This document shows positions 25,561-35,200 of a DNA stretch of 64,000 nucleotides, piece by piece (the first letter of the stretch is position 1; every line of letters starts with the position of its first letter). This DNA comes from Halichondria panicea (taxonomy: Eukaryota > Porifera > Demospongiae > Suberitida > Halichondriidae). Below the pieces are notes generated by a model, which saw only the letters and a program-made list of their open reading frames with translations, made no database searches and had not been told where the DNA came from. The DNA lies in assembly GCF_963675165.1 (NCBI RefSeq), contig NC_087392.1:1441001-1505000 (forward strand), given 5' to 3'. Both the position numbers and the translations under genes were made by a program.

Positions 25561-28370
25561 GGCACTGTTTCAGACTCTCACAAATTTTAAGAATATTCAT
25601 TTCAGTTAGAACGATCGTCTGGTTTGCACTTTCTCCTTTGTTTGGATCCTTTTCTGATGACAATTCTGTACACACATGTAAAGATTATTAATATACTCAG
25701 AGTCAGACTATTATAATTATACACATACATCTATAGATACTAAACCACGAAACTAAGACACTTAAATACTTTGACTATAATATAGTTCATGCATGACAAG
25801 CACACATTGGTTCTGCTGAGTATACTCTGTCTCATTACGCTTTACTGTAATGAATTATACCTTGTATAATGACATCATTCTTCTGACGCTTTAACAGAGT
25901 TTCAACTTCTTCATCTGATGGCAATAATCTTTTGCGCTTGCCTGAGGCTAGAGGATCTGTATGCAGTAGTAGTAATATAGTATTGTGTCGATAGAAGGCA
26001 TTAATGGCAGGTTCACAACAATTATTAAGTTATAGCCAGAGTTGTTACACTACTGAGCTGGTACATATGCTACATTGAGAAACCTATATAAGTATATACA
26101 TGTACAGACATGTATATGGGCCAGTACTATTATATAGGTCTCACCTTCCTCAGAAGTGTCATTTTCCAGAATTGATGGCTGCAATGAAAGTTCGCCTGCT
26201 ACATTCGTAGATGGGAAAAATACTGAGAGCCAATCTTTATGACCTTTTCCTAACATATATGTCATCTTTTTGCATTGAGTACACCTCATGGATTTGCCCT
26301 TTGAAACAACACGAGCTGGGTGGGGAACTTGGTGACTTGGACTTAATTCAGTTGAAGGTGGTTGAGATTCGGGCAATTCATGGGGACACAAAAATGCAAC
26401 TTCAGGATCCTCATACGTGTATTTCAGGGCTTGGTAAGCAGATTGCAAACCTAATCGAATATTTTCATTTATCATCAACAACATTTCTTTTAGATTGCTA
26501 CTGGAATGAATTTCGAGGAACGAAAACCAGTCAATTAGCGTGATAGTACAGTTTTCCTCTCGATGAAGGAATTGTACAAAGTTTCTACTCGGCTGGTGAT
26601 CCTCTATTTCAATTTCCCATTCACATTCTTTAATTAAATACACTTGGAGACAGCAAAACACCCCACAGCACTGCCAGTTGCTTTTAAACTGCAAAACAAG
26701 TGGGATTAATCCGGTCTTAAGCAGATCAGCTCGTTTTTCATTGACTTCCGTTGGTGGGAGCAAGGATAGAAGAGATGGCATATATAAACGCGTATCTTGA
26801 GTGACTTCTTGTGAGAAAAAACGAAATGGGGTGGCTATCAGCAGGTGCTTGAATATTTTAATGAGTTCAGTGGGTGCAAACAGTCTATCGACATAATGCT
26901 TTTCAAAATTCTTATTAGATAAAAGTTCAATTGTAATAATTCCTTTATTAGTAAAATTTAACCAGTCTCCTGACCCATGTATTGGAGTGTTACTTCCTCG
27001 CACATATGCAGCATGCTCGACAAGTTCTGTTACCTTATCGAGAAGAACTTGAGTATCACAAAACACCACATTTGGAAGAATTGCAGGATAATAGTGAAAG
27101 ATGTGATGCTCATGGAAGAATTTTAACGCTTCACAAAGAGCATCTTCGTGAAAATTATGTAATGCTTTTGCAATTTCTACACATTCAGTTTTGCTTAAAA
27201 CTTTTCTATTTTGATCGGTTGAAACCTTTTCGACAGTAATTTCTAAAAGAAACCACCAAAGAGGGAATAGGATTTCATTTTTAAGCTCTTGAGATCGTTC
27301 GTAAATAATTTCACGAATTGTCTTTGCTCTGTCCTTACTGTCAGAGTCGCAGTGCTTGCAATCCACAGGAAATATAATCTCTTTCTTTCCCAAATTGAAA
27401 AAATAAGTAAATTTCTGAATGTTATCTTTCTCTGCTAAGTTCAAAAAAGTTTTATTCTTGTCAGATAATGTTTCCGTGCATTCAGATTGACGGTCTTTGT
27501 GAGTACCAATGCATACCAGCTTGCAGTTTTCACTCTGAGATTGAATTGACTGGACGAGATACTTGAAGTTATCAAGAACTGAGAGATGTGATTTAAAACT
27601 TTTACTAACTGGCTCATTGTCCTTGTAGTATTCAACCAGCGGATGGTCGTCTAGGGATTCAGAGAGACGAAGGATATACAAAGCTATAGAAATCTTTGGC
27701 ATGAAGAGGGGCAGTAGATTATGAAAATGCGGTTGGCCTCCACTATCTATTATGTAGATCCAATGAGATCCAAATTTTTCTTGAATAGTAGTATGATCAT
27801 CGTCAGAAGAGTGCTGAATATTCATCAGTACATCTGAAACAATTTTAAGGAAATCTCTGCTCCCACCATATAAACTTTCTTGTTCATTATCTGATAGTTT
27901 AGTTGGACTAGCTCTTGAAGTCGAAGGAATTTCGTCAACCGGTTCATTGCTAGCTGGTTCATTGCTAGCTGGTTCATTGCTAGCTTCAAGTTGCTTCAGA
28001 GCAATGCTGAGTTCTTGTGGAATAACATATGTTTTAGAGTTAGGATCTGAGCTGGATACATGAGATTTAATAACATCAGCAACTATGCGTTGTAGGTCAT
28101 CACTAGCTATTGGTTTCCATGTTCTAGGGGAATCTTTTTGAGCTTCCATTTTCAGCTTTGTAGTGTCACGAATTTGTCGAATACATACCCTCTCTGCTGT
28201 GCTGGCTAATGGAGTGCTATTTCGGTCTTCAGGAGGAGGTAGTCCCAGAAGGAGATGCTTAGTGGAAGTTTTACCAGTACCCGCCATTCCAAAGAATAAT
28301 ATATTAGTAGTGTTCACACGGACAAATCCAGCCTTCATGGCTTCATCAAGGGCTTGTTTGGCCTTCAATT
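25511..28370 (-). CDS. Roc/COR-like NTPase, copy 1, truncated before the Death domain
   Basis: The main exon 26145-28370 begins at a splice acceptor (TATTCAG), so at least one upstream exon is unidentified. It joins 25861-25956 and then 25511-25665. Counting from an in-frame ATG at 28380, residues 31-39 are a P-loop (GMAGTGKTS), 212-216 a G3 motif (DSGGQP) and 293-296 a G4 motif (THKD). A COR-like region follows. The ~175-residue gap between P-loop and G3 is far longer than in ordinary Ras-like domains and holds three ASNEP repeats. The middle exon has a KRKR cluster. In the last exon one extra A (AGTCTGAAACAGTGC versus AGTTTGAACAGTGC in copy 2) shifts the frame, and translation stops at 25511. 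The Death-domain sequence continues out of frame at 25300-25536. Such proteins are thought to be signalling switches; this one's function is unknown. Confidence 0.7.
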
Positions 28371-28538
28371 CTGAATACAATGAGACTCAGTATAATCAAC
28401 TACGTTATATAAGGGACATAGCCAGGGGGATCCAGCACCCCCGTGGCTACGCACATAATAGTTGTACTTATACATGTACCACATGCAACAGTACACCTAT
28501 ACTCATGTACAATGGCCATACAACAATACTATTATAAG

Positions 28539-28719
28539 TATAGCGGGTAATTTCGAGGGTATATAAATTGGCTATAATTATTTGTGAATTTTGCGTACAA
28601 ATATTCGAGGATAAGCGGACTTGTATATTGAACATGCATTATTGCAGTTTAAATTTTTATGGCTTGGTTGAATCCGCGAAAATATTACCCCTTGAAAATT
28701 ACCCACTATATATACGGTA
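28539..28719. mobile_element. MITE, TATAGCGGGTAATT family (copy 1)
   Basis: The left end TATAGCGGGTAATTTCGAGGG is mirrored by the right end, which complements to ACCGTATATATAGTGGGTAA. It is AT-rich and about 180 bases long, lying upstream of the NTPase exon. The same element is at 44437-44617 in unit 2, so it predates the segmental duplication. It belongs to the family seen at 33682, 39430 and 49472. Confidence 0.7.
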
Positions 28720-29564
28720 TACTAACATATGTATAAATTATATATAGTACACGTATATATACGCTAAAGTATACAGTAACATATATATAGCCTTGTTCCC
28801 CGACCCGACTTTTCTCGAATGCTAGGTCGAAAGAGGACCTGTACTATACGTATTGTATGGGTGATAGTGCACATGCGCTTCAAATTACCCAGAATATGGG
28901 TACCGTATATCTTCTAATTTATCGGACACTTCTAATTACCCCGGACACTCTTTTGGGCAATTTCTAATACAACAGACACTCCAGTGCTTTAATATTACAA
29001 AGTTTGTTCAATATCCGAACAATACCTTGAAAAGTTGAGTTCTAATACAACAGACACTCCTCCAGTGCTTTAATATTACATTTTAATATTACATTTGTTC
29101 TAACCATATACAATACCTTGAAAAGTTGAGTTACATTCATAGACGGCAAGTAAGACTTAGAGTGCTGCAGTTAGATAGCTTTGAGTAGCTAGTTTTAGAT
29201 AGCTAGTGCAACTATTCAGTCGCGCATGCAGCTGCTTGCTTGTTCTAAACATTCCGGACACTTTGCATGCTCTATAAAAATCTGTTCCAATTATATTTCT
29301 GTCTAACTAGGAAGTAAGTATATGGATATTACAAATCGTGTATAATGCAAGGCCTCAAAGATCTACCACTAAATCATACTAGACCTATAAACATTAGGAC
29401 ATCAGATGCCAACCAGATTCAAGTGAGCATTCTGTTTGAGCTAGTAACGCGAACAGTTGACACTATTTCTCCCACACAAACAATACTTCTTGTATACCCT
29501 CGCACGCACGCACGCCGCACACACAGAGTTAGTTTTACCGTATTGACTACGGCTCGAGGCATAC

Positions 29565-30181
29565 AGTAGCAGCCAATATAAAGTATCCGTTCCGTTTACG
29601 TAGTACATCCGTAGTACGCTGGTACGTTGCAAAATAAACGCTAAAAGTACGGTCAAGATACGCTATGTACCGTTGCGTTTTTTTCTAATCAACCGTTGTT
29701 AAATTTTTCCTTCGGCCACACATGCAGCTCTGCATGCAGCTAGCTAGCTAGCTAGAACTTTTGCAGCAGTTAGCTTTTAGATATTATAGCTAGCTAGCTA
29801 GCGTTTTCTAACCTTGTAGAACAGAGATAGAACTCATATAGAGACTATATAGACATCCTTTTTGATGAGAAAGTTGAAGAAGAACCTGTGAATGCATGGT
29901 GCGTTTTATGTCTTTGTTGTAGATCTAGAGCTATAGGCTTACAGCTAGACATAGCCATAGCATAGCTAGGTAACTAGTCTAGCTACGACAGTCGAGATGA
30001 CCAGGATTGTTTCTTTGTTCATTTTCTAAAACTTTTCTGCAAAACGTACTTGCAATGTGCAACGGTAATTAGCAACGGTACGGTAAATTCCAAACGCTTT
30101 TAATACGGTGTCAAAACGGAAACGTTACGAATGTACTACGGACGTACTAAACGGAACGGGTACTTTATATTGACCGCTACA
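29565..30181. mobile_element. ~615-base terminal-inverted-repeat element (copy 1)
   Basis: Bases about 29566-29612 (GTAGCAGCCAATATAAAGTA then CCGTTCCGTTTA) are an inverted copy of about 30135-30180. Exact ends are uncertain by a few bases. The interior has GCTAGCTAGC runs and no coding capacity. It is shared with 45372-45984. It separates the NTPase gene from the CBP-derived gene. Confidence 0.7.
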
Positions 30182-30220
30182 GTATAAATATAGTAAACTA
30201 GTAACTTTCCGTAATATATT

Positions 30221-32203
30221 TTATTTCCCTTCCTGTCTATAATCGGCCAGGACCGAGGCTAACATGCACATACATAACACTTTACCTCTGCTCTTGTTTC
30301 TTTTTCTGTCTTCCAGCTCTTTCCTGATGAGGTAGATCTTCTGAGCTATTAGTTTGTAGTACTCCTCTCTGTTCTGAGCTGCCTCAAACATCACCTTCTC
30401 AACCTGAAGGGAGAACATTCCCATAGTTCAACTCTACACTACAGTACATGGAACACACCGTATAAGAGTACAGATACGTGTACACATGCATACTGTACAG
30501 TGTTGTTTTGCTTTCTTAGATCCACTTTACATATGAGACATCAACCGTTATTTTGAATGCGATGTTCTAAATAATACCCACCTTCATGGAATACTGGATA
30601 AGACTCTTGACTCGAGCATCTCTCAAAGCAATGGGATCATGTACAGGGTAGATGGCCTCCACTCTATAGTAGTGAGAGAAAAAGGAATTACTAGGGGTAC
30701 ATTAATGCAATTAAATCACTGAGCGAAGGTTGATCTGGTAAGAATTGATCTCGTGGGAGTTGATCTCGTGAAATTGATCTCGTGTGCACACACCGAATTA
30801 AATACCGAGTGATAAGAATAGCATCACAATAATAATTGATATATGAGTTCAGATCATTGAGTTCAGGTGATTAAATTTTATCTAGAATGAATTTTGGATT
30901 GAGTTCAGGTCATTGAGTTACGTTGTATATACACCAGAAAGAGATTGAAGTGCTAATAATCGTCACATAAAAAGCTAGGTCTACGTGCATTCAATCTGGT
31001 AAAGACGTCTAATGGTTGACACATGAGAAAAATTTAGGTGCGACCGTCCAGTCCAGTTTAGTCACTCCTGGCTGTAGCTGAGGTCTAAGACTGTGAGCCG
31101 ACGTCCCTCAGCATCTGCCAAGATTTCACGCCGAGTATCAAAGTCTACATGTCCACCAGAGTCCAGATAGAGCTACTTTTGCCTCGACGTCAACAACCAC
31201 CATGGAAAATCTCGAATAGGACCTAGACATAACCTCGCTTTGCTCGGAATAAGTATAGGATAGACTACACCTAAGAGTAGAATATGCGTCTATGTAACCT
31301 CCGCGGTTGCGGTTAGCCCGAGGCGCAAAGCCGAGGGAATCTAACCGTAACCAAGGTGGTTACTAAAACGCATATTCTATGAGTGGGTGTGGTCTATCTA
31401 ACTTGGACTTCATTGCGCATGCGCGAGGCGTGGTTATAAAAGGCAAGTTGGTGCGTAGCAACAGAAATTGAATTTGTGCGAGCTGGACGAGCTGGAGAGG
31501 TGTGAGAGACACCAGTTGACAGAAAAAGACAAGAAGACGGCTTCAAAACTACAGTAAAACTTAGTAGAGCTTGTGAAACTCTTCTTGAAGATACTGGAAA
31601 GAACAGACAAGTAAAAAGAACCTAGAACTGACTGCAACACTACAAGAAGAAGAAAGAAGCTCTGTGGTGGAGTGGAGGGGGGTATAGAGTAGACTTGACC
31701 GGCATGGAACCTTGAAAAACTCAATAGAAAGTGTCAAACGACTGCTGAAGTGTTTTTGATGCTTCCTGGCCCCCCTTGCCCATGCCCAACTGGAAAAAGC
31801 AATACAAAGCAACAGTGGACATGGAAAGAATGGATATTGACTGAACAAACTATTGCATTCTGTAAAAAAAAGTCATCTTCTTGTCACTTTCACTAAAAAT
31901 TTCATTCCAACTTTTGAGAACTTTCTGCAAATTATTGTCACTTCCTGTAGAATATGTGTCCATTTCCTGTAGAATATGAGCCCATTTCCTGTAGAATATG
32001 CGTCCACTTCCTGTAGAATAAGTACCTTCTTGTAGATTATGCTTCCATGTAATCTACTGTTTTTAGCCAATCAGATCAATTACAGATGATGTAGTGTAGT
32101 CTAAATACAAAGAAAGTATGAAATTGATCATAATGTAACCCACTTACATTGTGTACATGCATATAATTATGGCTCGGTGCGCATGCGCAAGCGAGGTATA
32201 CGG

Positions 32204-32254
<51 letters not shown>

Positions 32255-35200
32255 GATTTTAATTTGTGGATTTGCAAAATAATGCTTCGTTCTCGAGTTA
32301 TGCCTATAGTTTTGCTTACTTGGAATGCCATATTGCAGCCTTTTCAGAAGAGCACGTAGCCAAACTTGTTTACCGAGTGTTGCTACTCCACTTAGTAGTT
32401 AGCTCTGCACTAGAACGCTAGCTATTGGTAGCTGCAAGGCTCTGCTGATGGCAGCCATTAATAATAAAGACTTGAACTTTTGGCATCGATCGTTTTTAAC
32501 AACGATCATTCGATCATTACCCACTAATTGAGTTTGCATGCAGCAAATTAATGTTCATCATGTGTATAAAAGCTATATTAGTAGCTTTATGTTATGTAGC
32601 TTTGGCATCTCCACCGAGGTATCAGCACCTGCGGTGCTTTCATAATACATGTACATGTACATTGTGCAGGACAAAACCACTTGGACGTACGTACAACACA
32701 CAACAAACACTTTGGTTGTACAACGTACAGTGTTCTAACGAGGTGCTGCCTGAGGTCAGGACTCACAAGAGAGTGCCACGCTTGAGTAGGATTGCTCGTG
32801 ATCCTGTGCAAATTAGTTACAAATCTTTTGCATGCATGCATGTTCATGTACACTGTCTTTAACACATTATACACATGTACAGTATGCTGTTACACATGCA
32901 TGTACAGCCAGTAAACGCTCTGTAATCCAACTTAGACGACTCAAACATCCATTGAGATGATCGATCGACTCACTGTGGAATGGGAAGAAAGAAGCTTGAT
33001 TGCGGCGGTCCTCCCAGGCCAGGATTTGCTCCAGGATTGTAGCCTGTGTTTCCCTGCCCTGGCCCTGGAAACACAGTGGGGGTGCATTAATTATATAGGC
33101 CCAGTTTCCTATCTAATAGTACATTGTAATTGGCTGTCTGTAAATTACACGATGCATACTAATGTACACATATATATTCAGAGGAGGTTGGTCACAATTA
33201 AACAGAGGAATGTGCGTGCACGGAGAAAAGACATACGGAAACGTACAGAGAAGAGCATGAAAAGTAGCTATCCTAGCTAAAGCCAGAAAGCTGCAAACGA
33301 TTGTAGCACTCTATACTAGTAGCAAATGATGCTAACAATACCCAGTAAGTGAGTATATAGCATAGTCACACTCGAAGCAATGAGCCAGAAACTAAGTTAA
33401 CCACAAACTACCAGTTGTTACTGTACTACTTTCCTTGGTTCTTTGACTCCTGTCTTAATGTAGCAGGTATATATAGCAATGATAGGTTTACACTACTACG
33501 ATTCTTAACTAACAGGAGATGTAATACAAGAGAGATAACATAAGACAAATGCTCAGGAATGCAATAATGAGACAAAAGTGCTGACTCAGCGGGTTGAAGA
33601 AGGGTTGAAGGCGAATTCGAGGCCAAACACTGCTTGCATAGCATGTCTCATTAAATCGTGACCAACCTCTCCTCTGATGTATACCGTATAGCGGGTAATT
33701 TTCGTGAGGTAAATATTCGTTATTTTCGTGGGCAAGCTGACCTACACAAAATGTTAACGTAGGCGTGGCTTACCAGAACGTAGGAATGCAGTGCAGGCAA
33801 CGAGACTAAACAAAATTTTTGCTCACGAAAACTACCGTTTCTCGAGTTGAACGAATTTTTTACCCCACGAAACTTACCCACTATACGGTAATCACTCCTG
33901 GTAAAATAATTATACATGTACAGAAAATTGCAGGTTGGTTTTGTCTGGTTAAATTACAGTGTTACACTATTCTCTGTGGTCAATTTTGCCTTGCACATTG
34001 CTATACAGGTACAAGCATGCACAAGCACTGCGGTACACCGTAGGCGTAATTGGGCTAATTACATGTACTAGAGTTCACTGTTTGCTATATAGTAATTGCA
34101 CTGATTTTCAAACTGCACGCACTTACATGAATAAATACTATACATGTACATAATTATATGTAGAATAATCTCTCTGCATGACATTGTATAAACTCACGTG
34201 TATGTTGTTGCTTGACAGGTAGACACACAGGACAGTCAGCACGCACACAGTTCCTCCAGTGATTGATGATCTGATGAGACGTGGCACAGTGTGTATCTGT
34301 ATATCGATACAAGGGCATAAACACATCAAATACAGTACATACATGTGTATACATTGTATGTGTAGTGTATATGTACTCGTTCTAAGTTTGTGCTTTAATT
34401 TACTGTACGAGCTTGAAAAGCGAACAGTTTGGCAAGCTGCGAGTTCCTAAAATATAATCATGCAATAATCTGTAGCATTGAGAAAACGTCATGTACATGT
34501 ACATGTACGTGCTGTTAGTCCTGATTTACGTGCACTTACAGGTGCAGGATCTTCCTGCCTGACACCCAGCCATGTGATTGAGCACACTCTTCATGGTCTT
34601 GCAGTGAGGGACGGTACAGGGTTGATAGTCATCGCTTGCCTGTTGATCTCTATCGCACTTGTGAGCATGGAGTAGGAGCACCAACTGCTGTTGAATCTGC
34701 TTCACCTTCTCAGAGTCCACAGTCTGGTTAGGGGGAGCCCCCGGTGGTAGCTTGTTTCCGCCGCCTGGGAATAGATTCTGTACGTGGATGGATCCAGGAG
34801 GGGGTGGGGTGGGGACACGGTGGTAGTACATCCCCCCAGTTGCTTGAGAGGTTGTCTGCTGTTGCTGCTGCTGATTCTGAGACAATAGATTATCATCAAC
34901 CTGCAGAAACATTCGGTTTGAAAAAGCAGTTCGTGAAGCTGAGATTCAAACTCAGGACTTACGAATGAATGCACAATGCACACATGTATTTTATATGCAC
35001 AGTACATGTGTGCGACTAAAATTTACACACACAGTACATACTATAATTATGCATGCAGGCGATAATTTTAGTTACATGTAGTGTACGCACACGAACATGT
35101 ACTACATGCACAATCGGAACAGGATGTACACCATAAAAACTTCTTTAAATGCTATTATACCATGCACCTACGTCATCACTAATTGATCTCATTAGTCAAC

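Noticed and set aside
29345-29656. Frames conserved in both units (29345-29569 and 45152-45376)
   Set aside because: Conserved only because the duplication is recent; they overlap the inverted-repeat element and have no domain.
31434-31848. Minus-strand frames of ~95 aa (also 47240-47768)
   Set aside because: They lie in the long KIX intron, differ in frame between the units, have low complexity and no recognisable domain.
32551-32874. Plus-strand 103-aa frame over the KIX exon (also 48223-48654)
   Set aside because: It is antisense to the coding KIX exon, which explains its conservation.
32957-33280. Basic plus-strand tail ([20 protein letters not shown]) in both units
   Set aside because: The frame starts antisense to a CBP-derived exon and has no recognisable domain; conservation follows from the duplication.
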